Positions 13,076 through 26,690 of a stretch of DNA of 64,000 nucleotides are shown one piece after another (positions within the stretch are counted from its first letter, which is position 1; each line of letters opens with the position of its first letter). This DNA is from Paragonimus westermani (taxonomy: Eukaryota > Platyhelminthes > Trematoda > Plagiorchiida > Troglotrematidae), in the NCBI GenBank assembly GCA_008508345.1, contig QNGE01003623.1, forward strand, positions 1 through 64,000, given 5' to 3'. Made by a program: the position numbers and the translations under genes. Below the pieces are notes generated by a model that searched no databases, was not told the origin of the DNA, and worked only from the letters and a program-made list of their open reading frames with translations.

Positions 13076-15174
13076 TCTGGGTTCTCCTACCTTTTTCCGT
13101 ATAGTCTTTGATGTTTCTTGTTAAACAACTAAACCACCTAACCATCCCCTGGATGCTCAACTGTTGTTGACTGCTCCAGCATTCAACACATCTCACATAC
13201 TCTCACCAGTTTAACAGTTCACCTCTTCGGAGCAGAAGGACAAAAATCTGACGGTTAATTCGAAATCGGATCTGCAGTGGAACCGCAAACACCAAGCTAC
13301 CCATACTCACTGGAATACCTTGAGGCGGGGATACTGAACGTCCTTCTGATGAACGTTGAGCGACGCACGTTTGACCAAAGACGCCATACATCACAATGAA
13401 ACCAATCCGCCGGGAACGCAGTACGGTTGACACAAATAATATAATAAGTTACAGAAAACGGGCATCAATTCGTTCATGTGATAAAATACAATGTTTGACA
13501 GCAATAGGCCATGAAGGTTCCGGAAAGCACGACAAGCACAAGCACAAGCGACCGGCAGGCAGTGACGAACTGACCAAATGCGAACAGATTGGCCTGATGT
13601 GAGTATAAGTACCCTGCTTCCAGGCAGACTGATTTGCTTTTGACAATTTCGTGGAGGACCGTGGGAAGGCCGTATTCACGGGTATGAAAAGAGCGAGACT
13701 GACACACATATGTGTGTGGGCGGGTGAACAAGATTCAGTGACTGAGGGAGGTGAGCTGGAGGACTTAGTGCATGTAGGTACAGGTTGTGAGAACAACGAT
13801 AACAAGTGGGTAGTTGGACGAGGTCACGAGGACGGATGCGACAGGGTCAGTCGAAGGGAATTCTGAACACCAAAAGTGTCCCTCAGATGCTACACAAGTA
13901 TTTTACTTCCGCTCCGCAAGAAACCAGTTAAACCAATGTAAGGTTCATGTACTCATTATATGTATATTTGCACAGCTTATCTGTGAACAAAAAATAACGC
14001 AGATTAAAAATTGGAAACACGGATCACAAAGGTCAATGCGATGCTCATCAAGGTTAGTGAGAGCGAAGACTGTGTGCTTTTCAACCGGAAATCAATATAT
14101 TACAGTTAGGTTTTGGTATTTACATCGAGGAATACTACCCACATTCTAGGTCGGAAGCCTGCATCATCATGACTACAGATTTGAAGGTGTAGTTGAATAT
14201 AACTCTCTGACAGTGAAGTGAACCGATAACAGCTGCGGTCAACTTCAACAGGGAAGCGAATAATTGTTTGCACAATCCTGTCAGTGAAATCCACAATGGT
14301 CAGGAACATAAAAACCCGAAATGTTGAAAGCGTCAATACATGATACACTGCGTTGTCAGAGTTACTACTCAGTTCTTGAACGGCTATTAAAACACACTGC
14401 TCGTTCTAATATACTCACCTGAATTATGTCGCATTCAAAAGTACCTCCTGAAACGTGATATAATTCTTGTGTAGGAACATGCTATTCAGACGGTTTTCAA
14501 ACTGAAATTTTTGTAGGTGATGCCATTGCGCGTAAGTTTTGTCACGAAGCATATCGTCCTTAATTCACATATTTTCATTACTATGTATAATTAATGTAAA
14601 ACTTAATATCAATGATCATTCGTGAGTACATCACTGGGGTGCATATGTTCTTCAATTTCAGTGGTTGATAAAGCATATAACGCTAATTTGTCGCGCAACG
14701 TTTGAAATTAGATATTTTGTACAGGTGAAACTCACAGTTTAATAAAGCTGATCCACGAAGAATCGCTGAAGCAAAATTTTGGGGGTGAACATTTTTTCTT
14801 CACAACAGTAACAGACCATAACCTTCTCCGCCCAATTCAGCCTAAAAGAAAATCATGAGAGGTGAGGCAAGATAAAAGCAAACCTGTGTTTGGTGGATCA
14901 TAATTCGAATACGTAGTTTACACGTATATTGTATCACCCATGGGTAGTGCTGCGGAGTTCATATCTTCATAGGAAACGTGGACTGCGGTTAGATTTGAAA
15001 GTGATAGAATTGGCATATCTCAAACTAACATGCCGAATTTTGACATTTCTGACCGCCTGGCGTGATTTAGCAGCGCAGGCAGTAGGATGCTTGTGGCGTT
15101 TGATCCTTAACTGAACTTGGTTAGTTTGTAAACGGGTCCCATATGGAATGCGATATTTTACGTACCACTCATGG
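13076..15174. other. No gene recognised
   Basis: A 118-codon minus frame (13,449-13,805) and a plus-strand chain in one frame (13,396-13,866, with three closely spaced stops near 13,600-13,630) overlap here. Neither has a nameable motif. A gtgagt donor-like site lies at about 13,599, but no convincing exon partner is seen. The remainder shows nothing. Confidence 0.45.
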
Positions 15175-15582
15175 AATACGAGTTTAATGCTCACTAATGG
15201 CGTTGGTTGATTCGAGCGTTAACTGTTCAGCAAAACTTGTTAGGTCAGTCTAGTTGCTGCATCCAGTCGTGGACCCCATAGTATAGTAGACCGGGTGGCT
15301 AAGTGGGTACAATCGTGGAGCTTCTGATCAGTCGGATTGGCTTCTTGACTCAACTGGTGAAGCGTTTGCCGCGTTTGAAATACGAGTTTAATGCTCACTA
15401 ATGGCGTTGGTTGATTCGAGCGTTAACTGTTCAGCAAAACTTGTTAGATCAGTCTAGTTGTTGCATCGATTCGTGAACCCTATAGTATAGTAAACCGGGT
15501 GGCTGAGTGGATACAATCGTGGAGCTTCTAATCAGTCGGATTGGCTTCTTAACTCAACTGGTGAAACGTCTGCCGCGTTCGG
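15175..15582 (+). repeat. Tandem duplication, 204-bp unit, carrying a tRNA-like (SINE) promoter
   Basis: Copy 1 (15,175-15,378) and copy 2 (15,379-15,582) begin with aatacgagtttaatgctcac and run side by side with only scattered substitutions, for example cagtcgtggacccc against gattcgtgaaccct. Each contains gaccgggtggctaagtggg or its variant aaccgggtggctgagtgga. That is a textbook pol III A box resembling tRNA-Leu or tRNA-Ser, which suggests a tRNA-derived SINE head. A weak B-box-like gttcggacg lies about 80 bases downstream in copy 2. After copy 2 the sequence continues (gtttctgctaccagttgggg) with no third copy. Confidence 0.8.
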
Positions 15583-17493
15583 ACGTGTTTCTGCTACCAG
15601 TTGGGGTTTGGCAGTTTACGTGAAGCATATACTGTATTATTTTTGGCTGAGTGATTTAGAGCGTATTCAACGTTTTTACTAATATTGCATTTATACTGGT
15701 CTCGTGGGTGACCAAACAATACCCATGGTTCCGTGAGGTGAATGATGTATCAAACGTTGGTACCGCTCCCAGGCAGGAATTTGTAATATTAAATCTGCTC
15801 GTTGGGGCAGGCAATACAAATTTGGTCCGTACTACGAACATGCGACTATGTAAACTATCAGCGAACCAAAGTCATGATAACAGGGATGCGTGGGCTGATT
15901 GCATTCCTCGATTGCTTTCATAGGGTTTTATTACTTCAGCAAAACAGATTGGTCAAGTGAAACTCTTCTGCACTGTTGAACTCCAATGACACTGATCACT
16001 TTCAAAGGTATACGGTGTGAACGCATTTTCCAGCCCAACTGGTATGCCTCTAGTCATATTGGGTTCACCCACTAATTGGATGACGTTGGTACCCGAGGTT
16101 TTATATTATGTTTCGTGATAGCTGAGCGATCTGAATATTACAATCACTGACGAAATGAACACGCTAGCTCTCCAATTTGAAATCAAATATTTGCTGTACG
16201 CAATGTGCTCTTAGTTGACTTCAATCTCTTATTTCTATCCCAGGTGAGTAGATGCAACAGCGTACATTTGTTACAACCGTTGATTGATTAGTTCGCGCAT
16301 CCTGACTGTGTAGTAACGGGCAGTGTTGGTTAGCGTTTCCCAAATCTGTTCAACTAGGTTGTCCATGAAGCAGTCCTATGGGTGTTTGTCCGTCCAGTTA
16401 CGGTAGTAAAGAGAATCACGCGACTACCGCCAGCCAGTTGCAATGAATCACCAATCGGCCATCGGTACCGACTTCAGCTTATTGTATTAAGCACAACTTA
16501 TGAACATCCGCAGTTGATGAGCTTACAGTGCAATGCAAGCCAAACGGGCGTCGTATTGAAGTCGAACACATAGATCAGGTTTAGTTTCCACATTACACAT
16601 TTTGCTGTGGCATATCCCAATAGTTTATTCGAAGCTAACGTTAAAACTCTGCCTAACTTCGGAATCATTCGGAGATATCGGTCTAATTGTTAATGTAGAA
16701 GTCTTAGATTCACTAATCTGATGCCTAGATCCACGCAGCGACAAAGTGATTATATCTAACATGTGCGAGCGCGTGCCATCACAAATCAATACTGAGATCT
16801 TAATGAGTTTATTACTATTAGTATGGCTGAATATGGCTGTCTCGGAAAGGGGAGATTTTGAGTTGCAATCGTTTCTGGCACTGAACTTCATCTTTAGAGA
16901 GCTACAGTTTGTCATTACTATGTAAGTGATCTGTAAACTGGCGAACGTTCAGTGGCGTCTACTTAATGGCTGACACTGGTATCACAAGAAGTTAGTTTGA
17001 CAAAATATTGTGCAACCGCATTGATAATTTTGATCCATTAGTTCTGTTTGCCTGCTGTACTCTTGGTCGATATCGTTAACGAATTTCCACAGTAATCTGT
17101 GGGAATCTGTCTAACATTATACGACGCGACTTTTGTTTGGAAGCTAGCTACTCAGCTAACAGCAACTGAAGTATGCGACCAACGTGATACTCGAATTTGA
17201 TCTATAAAGATGAAAGCCAGATGTGAACAGCATTTAAATAGTACCGATTTTCAATGTATTCATGGTCCTCGTCAGAACAGTGAAAAAAAACGCATGTCTG
17301 GGGCAACCGTGTTGTCACAGTATCCTTGTCATGATATTTTGCTTACTTCTGAATGTTCGGAGATCCTTGTTCAAAAGAATTGAACAAAACACAGCTGATC
17401 ATAAAATGAAACAAATGTGGGTTTGGATTTTTTCAAAGTTTATCAGTGGCTTTTTGCTTGCAACTTTCATGCTCAGAGCTCCGGACACGTTTC
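15583..17493. other. No gene recognised
   Basis: Short frames only, the longest 96 codons at 16,625-16,915 on the minus strand, without motifs. No RNA gene or repeat array seen. Confidence 0.5.
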
Positions 17494-17547
17494 TATGAGG
17501 CAATCCTGTTGACTACTGTGCCGCTGATATCACATTGTGCGAAATTT
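17494..17547 (-). mobile_element. SINE head fragment, same family as the 31.4-kb copy
   Basis: Plus-strand tatgaggcaatcctgttgac, actactgtgccgctgatatcaca and the following bases match catgaggcaaccgtgttgac and cactgcgccattgacctcaca at 31,552-31,592. Read on the minus strand this is the tRNA-like head including the A-box region (agcggcacagtagtcaac). The body of the element is missing here, so only about 54 bases are assigned. Confidence 0.6.
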
Positions 17548-20500
17548 AAGTTTCATAGTTGAAGGCTGGTCTACTTCCTTTCGTGATTGGTCTTCCGCTT
17601 ACCTGATCATCCTAATAAGATACATGGGCAGCGTCCCCTAGCTGCAATCAGCAACTACACGATCAGGTCTTCAAAGACAGGTGATATCTTAGATCGGTGA
17701 TGAACGAGGTTACGTGATGAGTGGGTGGCAAGAGTTAAACCATCGGTTTTATTAATGGAATGTCAACTGGTTAGATAGTTGAAAATGTCGAACTCGATGG
17801 CAGGTTTACCATCCAGCTACTTGGCTCATCCGATAACTGAAGGGTGCATTATTTTAACTTTGTTCGTGAATATCTCAAAAATTGGTTGTTTTGAATTTAT
17901 TGCAGCCAGTTTAGTCATCTCTGATGAAATGTGCACTTTTTCCATCGTAATTATCTAAGGTGAGAAACGCGGTGCTTCGTAAGCATAAAAACGATAACTT
18001 CAACCGGGCAACATATTCGTGTACTATAATCAGTTTGCACAAAATACCGTTGCTTAGTACAATCTAATTTGCTGGAACCCTCTCACACTGATTGTGGGCG
18101 CATTTAATGTTATTTCTCTCACTTAGTCAACTGGAAAGGTGCTGTTGGAAATACTTAATCACTAACGATATGTACACAGTAGCTAAATGTAGGTCATGTG
18201 TCGTAAAGGATCACCGCCTTATCCTCAAACTACTTACAGTTTTCCATATGTTTATTCTTTCCCACATTTGCTGCACCATGCTCTGGGTCACAAATATTTG
18301 TGCATCCCATGAACAACCTGTCGCTCACACCAACTAAGAGTGCAACCGACATCAACTACTAGAATCGTATGCCCCCCAATACTTTCGTTACAATGACCAC
18401 CCTGAGCGATACGTTTAGTAAGTAGGAAGGAAAACCCTTTTATACGATTCTACACGATAAGCTGATGCTATGATTCCATCAAACATGATTTGTGTTTATT
18501 GGTGATTGAGTCGATTAGTTACCACGTAACTGTCATGCGACAGATTTTGTGCGATGTGTATTGATTTCCACCACTGTCAAAATACGGTTGTCACATTCAC
18601 CTTGAATGTCCAGACATCCACTTGCCGAAGAAGGCAAGAGAATGAGGGCGATTTCTTGACTGAGCTAGCCAGAGATGCACATATCTGCTCCAGCTAATAT
18701 TTACACTCTGGTCTTTTGATACGTTGACTGAGCTGAATAGGTGTACAGAGCTGGAGAGCAATGGCCAAATAAAAGCTTCAACCAGGCGCTACATTTTACA
18801 AGAGATTGGTTGGAAATTCAAATTGCATGCGGAAGTTGAGGTCTATTTTTCGCGGATTTCAGATCGGAATTCAGACATATTACTAATCTTCTGTGAGAAC
18901 AGAGTGATTACGTCGTTATTTCGCATGAAGTAGTGCCAACATATGTTGCGCGTAGTCAGCGTTAAATTGTCGGTTTTACGCAATGGCAGATGTACGAATT
19001 TCCTAGCTCGCCGTTAATTCGTAGTTCAGGTTTCCCTCAAAAAATTACCTTCACAAAGTGAACAACACCTGGCGTACACTGAAATCAACTAGTTCTAACG
19101 ATTGTCTGCATATGCAACAACGAACTGTATATTTTCAGGTGATCGTGGTGATATAATATATCCTTTAGTGACAATGGCACTCCGTAAGCATATAAGGATG
19201 TCGTTTCCCAACAAATTGCGTTTTCTTTAGTTGGACATCGACACCATTTCAAGAACATGAAACCACAACAAACCTAACCGTTCAGTGATAATGGGTTTAA
19301 AATGGTACACATTGTGTGTAGTTTATCGGTGGATGTGTTAAAACTATCAACGAGTTAAAGCTAGTTAAGTCTGGTTTAATTTGTTTTACGCAATAGCAGT
19401 AAAGTGAGAGAAGTTAATTGAGTCGTTGCAGTGCAATAGGAACAATAAATTCTACGGACTCGAAAGATTCGCTCACCGTAGTATAGCAGCAAATCATCCA
19501 CACTGGTATGCTCATTTAACTTGGTATAGTTTCCGTCTGGATGTCTTTAGTTTACCATTTTTCCAAGGAATATCAACACGCAATTTCGATAGCTGGCAAA
19601 ATGTGATTTTCCCAACATAGATTTTTCACGCAATTCCGATGACCGGTGGAACGAATTGATATTGAACTTATTTTGTTTCGTCGTATAGGAAGATAGCCCA
19701 TTCCTGAGGGTGAGTAAACGGGATTCTTGTTTTGTGTTTGTCGAGGATAACACTAAAAGCAACTGCGGTGAGCTTTAGTGGAGCCATCCGGGTGAATTTC
19801 AACGATCATGTTTGAAACCTGATATCTTGTTTCCCAAGGAGTTATGCGCAGCCCTTTGTTCACAGTCCTAAGTTCATTCAGGCATGTTGAAATGTTGATC
19901 GTGTGACAAACGAACAAGGTTTATTAATTGTTTTCTGACAGGCAACATGCAGCAATGCCACTTGATAAACTGTAGTGCTGACCAAATAGCAGAATACAAC
20001 GGACAGTACCGCTAAAACCACACCGCCAATGAGTTCTTCTAGCCAGAATGTGCTAAACGGTTCAGCTTGTATGCGATTTGCTGAATTACCAAATATTCGG
20101 CACACACTTGAAAGTTTGGTGAATGAAGTGACGTATGTTATCACAGGCTACGGAAGCCATTTCGCTTATACTACTGTGTCGCATTATTCTACGCGACCTG
20201 TCTTGTAGTGAGTCCTATCGCCCAAACGAATCACGGATATCACAAATGTTAGTGCGTTTCATGACAGAGTAGAAAACCTTAATCCGGCCTCAAAAATTGA
20301 AACTTTGAAACCAATGGAACTTGTTCTTGCAATGTTTTTGGGAACAACCTACTAAGACTAGTTAATATTCCGTTCAATTTCGATTAAAAATCAGCTGCAT
20401 AGTGATGAAATTCAGTGCACGTGGTAAGTGTCTTCACATCAATTTTGACAGAAGACATTTGCCAGCATCGTATAATCCCATAGGGTTCGGTGACGTAAGA

Positions 20501-22619
20501 TGATAGCGTGGTATTTGAAGATGCATTTTATTATAGCTGTTTCTCCTAGCTGTCGTGGGCGGTAGTAGTGAATGATACCTAACTATGCTCACTATATATC
20601 TGTACATTGTTTGCATGAGAATAACTCAACCATGAGAATAATAACAATCTGAAGGTTGGATACTATATATTAGCTTATTGCTAGAAATCAGAAAAACAGC
20701 CTGATCAGGCAGAATTAAATGTTGCTTGGTTGAAGATGCTACACAAAGAGTATTTTGTTTCACATTTATATATATATATAAGAATTAGGATGACCTAGAA
20801 AAGATACGCATTTGAAGGATTAATACACCAGCTCTGATCAGAGCGAAATGATAGCAGCATACAGACTGATTGGTTATAGTACACGTAGATCTGCGATAAC
20901 GTTTAGTGAATTATTTGAAGTGAAATACGTCGCATGTCAGATCAGAACGGTTAAAGCTGTTTAACTTAACTAGTTATCAGCTACAAGTTCTGATATCTAT
21001 AAGACGCATTGGTAATGTATGGGCTTCGCAAATCCCTCTTTTACTGCTATCAAAACATTACACATGAATGGATGAGACCAATCCAAAATTGTTAAGCGAA
21101 AATATCGCCCAAAACTGTTAGAGCGTAATCTGTGAGAAGGTCGCTTGAAGATATTGATTGTGTGTACGATCAAGGTGACGGCGCACAGCAATACACGTTT
21201 CAGCAACGCAACTGTGGTACACGTACGATCACAGCACGCGAGGGAAGCGAATACTGAGACTATAGAAATGTTCGTTCAGGAACAATTACAAACTAAAAAG
21301 ATGGTTAATATGAGGAAATTCAGTACAACAAACAACTTTTGTGGGGATTTTAGAAGCATAATCTTATAAGCTTAAAGAAGGATCAAATGAAAGGCAGTGT
21401 TATATTATTGTGGGATGTGTTGGCTTAGCACAATAACCCCAGTGAATTGAAACATCAACCAAAGTTGATTAGGACGTACATCAGTATTGCTTTCTTATTT
21501 TAATAATGCTCAAACGAGTGTTCACTGTTTCTTACTACGTCGGTAAAATTCAGAGAAAAGTTCATCAGGTTATCCAGTAACAATTTCCAGTTTGTTTCGA
21601 AAGTGAGATTGGAATAAATGGTGCTACCCAACGGAACACAGCTTTAGCACGAACTTACAAGCAATTCGCACTGGCAGCTGCTCGGTAATGACCAAGCGGC
21701 CGACAAAATTGTACAAGACATTTGGTATTCGCGCAGTATGGAGAACCTGATATTGCCACTGGTTCCCTATTGTTAAAAAATGATAACCCGCCGTGTGTAT
21801 ACGAAACATTCATTATGCTACGAAGCGCCCACATTTTTCATTCAAAACTGATCATCCGCTTTTGCTTTTTTCAAACTTGGATTGCCGTGTGAAATTTTGT
21901 CGGCTTGTTTCCGAAAGTTCATCCTATATTGTGTGCACTACCAAGTTATCTCGCAAAACAGCATGCAGTGAATATGATTCATTAATATCCATACAGTGCA
22001 TCAGTCAAAACGTAAAATTCCCAGTAATACATTGTTTGTTTTGCTGAACTACTGAACTGTGATTGTTTGTTATCGGACAACTGTAATTCAAAACCAGTTA
22101 CTCATGTGTTCAGTTACATTTGGATTCCGGTCTGAAGGTATTGATATGCTAATATGAAATGTAGTAAATTACTTCGTGTAAGCGGAACTTTTGCAAAGTT
22201 TTCCGCTCTTCTTAATACATAAAATGACGTTTCCGATCTAGATTCCACGGATTGCGACTGTGAATGAAAATGCAATTTGGCTGGCTTGAGAATTTTTGAT
22301 GTACTACATGCAGCAAACGTGTAAAAATATTGATAAAAGTAAACTCATTAACTGTGCACCACATAAATTCCCATTTGAAGTTTTGAAATTTCGGTAGCAG
22401 CTGCGTTGTGCTTATTTACAGATGTATATCTGGAACGTGAGTCGCTGGAACATTTTACATCAGTTCATCATTTTTAAAGGTTTTAACGTGATTGAGTTAG
22501 TTGTTTGCAATGCAATTCAGCGATTCAGCGATTGATACACGGGTTCGAGGCAGCGGCCGAAGGTTCCCGGATCCAGTCGGTCTTTCTTGCTCAGTCAGCG
22601 GGCTTCTGTTGATCTGAAA
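17548..22619. other. No gene recognised
   Basis: No frame reaches 90 codons and none has a motif. A short TA run is present at 20,767-20,780. The last 100 bases (22,520-22,619) include a gggttcgaggc segment next to the 3' end of the neighbouring LINE, too short to assign. Confidence 0.5.
20767..20780. repeat. Short (TA)n microsatellite
   Basis: Fourteen bases of alternating T and A within AT-rich sequence. Confidence 0.85.
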
Positions 22620-22688
22620 GGCGATCATTGAAAACACGTTGTAGCACTGCTCTGAGGGATTACAGTGAATACCAAGAACAGAGTAAGA

Positions 22689-25440
22689 TTATTCGCATAA
22701 TGTAATATCAGATGAATGAGAATCAAGCGAAGCTTTGCAACGATTCCTAGAAGCGCTGCTGACGACCTCAGAAGGTAGGCTGTTCCAAAAGTTAATAACC
22801 TTGTAAAAAGAGAACTGCTGCCTGAGGAAGGTCCGAGGAGGAAACTTGAAAAGCTTCCTTTTATGTCCACGCCGGCCGTCATGATTCACTACAGTGAAAA
22901 ACTGTTCTAAAATACCTACTCTAAAGAAGAAGTGTGCGAGTATTAAATCACCGCGGAGTCTTCGAAATTCAAGTGGGTAAAGGTCAAGAATTTCATATCC
23001 AGACTCGTAAGTAACAATACTAAGGCCCGTCACCACTTTGGTAGCCGTGCGCTAGAAACGCTCAACAGCTAATATGTTTCTCTTCAGGCCGGTATACACG
23101 ACCTGATTGGCACACTCAAGGAGCGATCTTATATAAATACTGTAGAGCGTTTGAAAAGCTTTCGTGTCCATGCGAAGGAAAGTGCGCCTTATCATCATAA
23201 GAGCCGCAAGTCCCTTTTTTGCCGCCATTTTATGGTGATATGTGACGGATAAGTTAGACGACAACCAGATGCCCAGATCTTTCTTCAGATCGACTCTCAT
23301 GATATCTACTGTGCTAGATGCGCTATGAACATGAAGGCATTGCTAGAATCTCCACCGAGTAAAATGTGAGCACATTTATTGTCATTTAGTAGGAGACTTC
23401 AATTGTCCGACCAGCGCTTGATCACGTCAATAACAATTTGTAGTGCACTGGGATCAGTGGCATTCCAGATTTTTGGGTCGTCCACGTATAAGAGGACGTT
23501 GCTGAAAATATTGTTTGGAAGGTCGTTGATGTAAACGAGGAATGACAAAGGACCTAACACTGACCCTTGGGGAACTCCCGCAGAAATGAAAGCGGGAGAC
23601 GAAAGGTCTCATCCGGCCTTGACTCTGAACGTTCTATTATCAAGAAAAGAGGCAACCCAGCGAAGTGCCTCTCCTTGAATACCGTAGGCTTCCAGTCTGT
23701 TTCAGGGGGCCGTGTGGGACACGGTCAAAAGCCTTGGCAAGATCAAAGTAGACAGTAGCAAAGATGAGGCCATTTTCTTTGGCCTCCGTCAGACTATCCA
23801 TGAAAATAAGCATGTTTGTTATGCATGACTTATTAGGAAGGAAGCCATGCTGTGTGGAAGAAAAAAGATTATTTGATAAGAAGTGATTGAGTACGGCGCG
23901 CTTTAGTAGGCGCTCCATTATTTTGCACGCGATGCTAGTGAGGCTGATTGGCCGCTAAATAGCCGGAGAGTGCCGGTCACTCACTTTAAGTATGGGTGTG
24001 ACCATCGCCTCTTTCCATGCGCTAGGGAGGATGCTAGTCTGGGGTGTTTGCTTGAACAGCTTATAAAGGGGTTCAGCCGGACTAACAGCTGCTTCATTGA
24101 GTATTCCGGGTTGGATCATGTCAGGACTCATTGCACTGTATGGATTAACTTTGAGTAAAAGATCTTCAACATCTAGCACAGAAAACTCAGCGGTCACGAG
24201 TGGTTGCCTGAACTTCTGCAACGGTAGTACAGGATGCCAGCTCGGGGATGCGACGTTGTAGACTGCCGAGAAGTACTCCCTGAATAACTCGGCCACAACT
24301 AGGGAGTCAGATGAAGTCTCCCCGTTGGGTAGTCGTAAAGAAAGAGCTGAAGGTTTGTTCTTTCTTAGTCGTCGCATATGCTTGAATAAGAAGTTTTTGT
24401 TCCCGCGGGCTCTTATGAGGATCTTCTCTTGTACGAGTTTGGTGTGTTCGCGGATTTCCCGCCTACACCTGTTTCGGACAATGTGGAACGCGCTTAGGTC
24501 CTCTGAGTTTCCAGTAAGCTTATGCTTCGCGAATAATTGGGAACGGTTATCGAGAAGACGACGTATCCTGCGTGGAAGGGGTGGCCGATAAGAGAAAATG
24601 CACAGTTTGCGCGGTATAAATAAGTCGTCTGCTTTTTGAATTGCGCTGTGAAACGTGTGGTAGTTCTGGTCCACGGAGTCCAAGTCAAGAAGAAGTGAAC
24701 CTAGGTAGGTTCTCAGGCCGTTAAAATCTGCTTGATTAAAGTTTCGAACGGTGAATCTTTTTGCTGGTTGTTGTAACCAGTAACAGATAAGGTCAAAGGC
24801 TAACAGAGAGTGGTCACTGTGTCCAAGTGGTGGCTTGGTGATCACTCTGTCTACCAGGTGGCTCTCATTAGTGATAACTAATTCGAGCAGAGAGGGAATC
24901 TGACCAAAATGGTGGCGCTTCGGGGCTGTGACGTGTTGTGTCCACGCCTTCCGACGTATCAGCGTTGATAAGGAAGTCAAAAATCCGCTTTCACAGTCCT
25001 GGTGAGAAACTGATGCCCAGTTTATCTTAGGTGCGTTAAAATCACCCATAATAAGCAGATTTGTAAAGCGTTGTAGGCCTAGGAAGTTTTCCAGGCTTAC
25101 CAGGAGGGTGTTGTCGTCGGGAACGTCTGATGAAGGAGAACGATAAATAACCCCCACTAGGAGTGAGTCTTGGACACGCAGTGGTAGTCGAAGCCACAGA
25201 GCGTCACATTTATCAGAGCACTAGAAGCCAGCAATAACGGTGGGTGTTGTGAGACACTACTGAAGAAAAATAGCAGAACCCCCCATTCTCCATCGGGCAG
25301 AGTCAGCCCGGTGAACTGGATACCCCATGACACTCAATTCACTGTCACTGATATCACCTGTAGGCCAGCTCTCTATGAAGGCGAACATGTAGGGTTGGGT
25401 TTCATAACTCAACTTTTTGATTTCCAAAATTTATTGAACA
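22689..25440 (-). pseudogene. LINE ORF2: APE endonuclease and reverse transcriptase, disrupted
   Basis: The enzyme would nick target DNA and copy the element RNA onto it. The first endonuclease segment (25,440-25,220) is broken by stops. From about 25,215 one frame stays open to 23,955 and contains GVIYRSP, the catalytic MGDFN box and the catalytic SDHS box (counting from 25,157 as residue 1, at about residues 37-41 and 114-117). The linker and RT start (SALSLRLPNGETSS, NPYSAMSPDMI) follow. A TAG at 23,955 sits where the relative at 60-62 kb has Tyr before RPISLTSI. The same frame then resumes through MERLLKRA, QHGFLPNKSC and FDLAKAFDRVPHG. Near 23,705 a 2-base net deletion shifts the frame, so the YADD region (written LLYVDDPKIW in another phase, about 23,485) lies in a different frame. 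The C-terminal part (23,300-22,689) has one more TAG at about 23,053 in place of Gln. Confidence 0.85.
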
Positions 25441-25976
25441 GAATCAGACAGTTCGTATGCTTGCATCTGAAAGATACTTCCTCGATGGATTTCGCGAGAA
25501 ACTAGGAAGGATGGTGTGAGGGAAAGCCTGGGAAAGAAGGCCTAGAATTGAGGAGGGTGGTGCGGCTGGACTCGGTATGTTCTTCCGAGTTGTTCTGACG
25601 GCTCTCCTTCGAGGCTGTGAGCGCGACATCACCGCCTGTGCGTACGTCAGCGACCCTAACGGGCGTTTGATCAGCGTTCTGGATACCGCCACCTGGGAAC
25701 TTTGCGTCCCCGTCAAATTCCGCTGCATGGGAGGGTGTTTGGAAGTTTCCACCCACAGAACATTTGACTTCCTCGTTTGCTGGGTTTGGAAGATGTCAAA
25801 GGGTGCTGTGTTATGGGGCTACTGAAAGAGATATTTATAGGTGTGGGCCAAATTGGTGCTTTTTGAGTTGTAGGAGGCGGTCCTAGCAGGCTGCTTTCGT
25901 TCCAAACTCTTGAGAGGAAGAGTCTTCTGCTGGGAAGTTTGGTGGGTTTCGGGGTGAGTAAATGTGAAGACGGATT

Positions 25977-26690
25977 TTACGCTGTGTGTGTCCCCTCAAT
26001 GCTTGTGCCTGTGCCTGGGGCGTTGGTCGTTGGAACGACCATACAGATGGTGCATCCGCTTTCCACAACAGGCACATGAGTCTGAAGGGCTACTCCGAGG
26101 GCAGAAACTACGAAGTTAGTCTCTAGATGTAGGTTCTGGTCTGCCGAGATTTGTGACTTAGACTTAGTCCGCTGTTCGCGCCTCGCTCTCCCTTGCCGGG
26201 AGCGGTTGAAAGACACGCATTCTAGATGCGCGTTGGCGGACTTAAAAGCCTCTGTTTTTCCCACCACTACCTTGGGGCTTAGCATTGCTGGCAAAGCTAC
26301 CAAAAGGCCAAATGACATTCTGGTTGTTTTGGCCCGCAGCCTACTGGAATCTGTGGAGAACGAAGTCCCTAAGACTGTTTCAGCTAGCTCGGTTGGATAA
26401 GAGATTGTAGGGAAGCGGCCCCATAAGACAACTTTCTTTTCCCTGAGAGCTTGTTCCTTCATTTTTATTAACGTCTCCTCTATGTATGCAGTTGATACGG
26501 CAACTTATTCCTTGGTGATTGCAACACCATGGAGAGCAAGCGCTATATACTCATTCAGAGAACGTAGTTTCAGTTTCATTTCGGACAGAGTCCGTTGGTA
26601 CTTCTCTATCTTACTCTGCACGGAAGAAATGGAAGAAGATACAGAGCCAAGAAGAGCCTCGCATTCACAATTGCAGGTTTTCTGCGTCAC
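25977..26690 (-). pseudogene. LINE ORF1 (coiled-coil nucleic-acid-binding type), one in-frame stop
   Basis: The frame opens near 26,690 and its first 60 codons form an amphipathic, Glu/Lys/Ser-rich coiled coil (KIEKYQRTLSEMKLKLRSL). A TAA at 26,505-26,507 interrupts it. The same frame continues to 25,977 with 161 more codons that include KVVLWGRFP, a basic stretch (NRSRQGRARREQRTK) and a Cys pair (GCTIC). ORF1 proteins of this LINE group are chaperones that bind the element RNA, often with a coiled coil for oligomerisation; the role here is inferred from that and from its place upstream of ORF2. The codon at 26,690 is GTG, not ATG, so the true start is probably further upstream and damaged. 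The frame after 25,977 continues in another phase, which suggests a frameshift in the ORF1 tail. Confidence 0.65.

Noticed and set aside
13449..13805. A 118-codon minus frame overlapping a plus-strand chain.
   Set aside because: Ser/Pro/Cys-rich, no motif, and both strands open at once, which is typical of chance frames.
13396..13866. Two plus frames in the same phase separated by a tiny possible intron (gtgagt donor at about 13,599).
   Set aside because: The intervening segment could be an intron of only about 25 bases, with no supporting homology or further exons.
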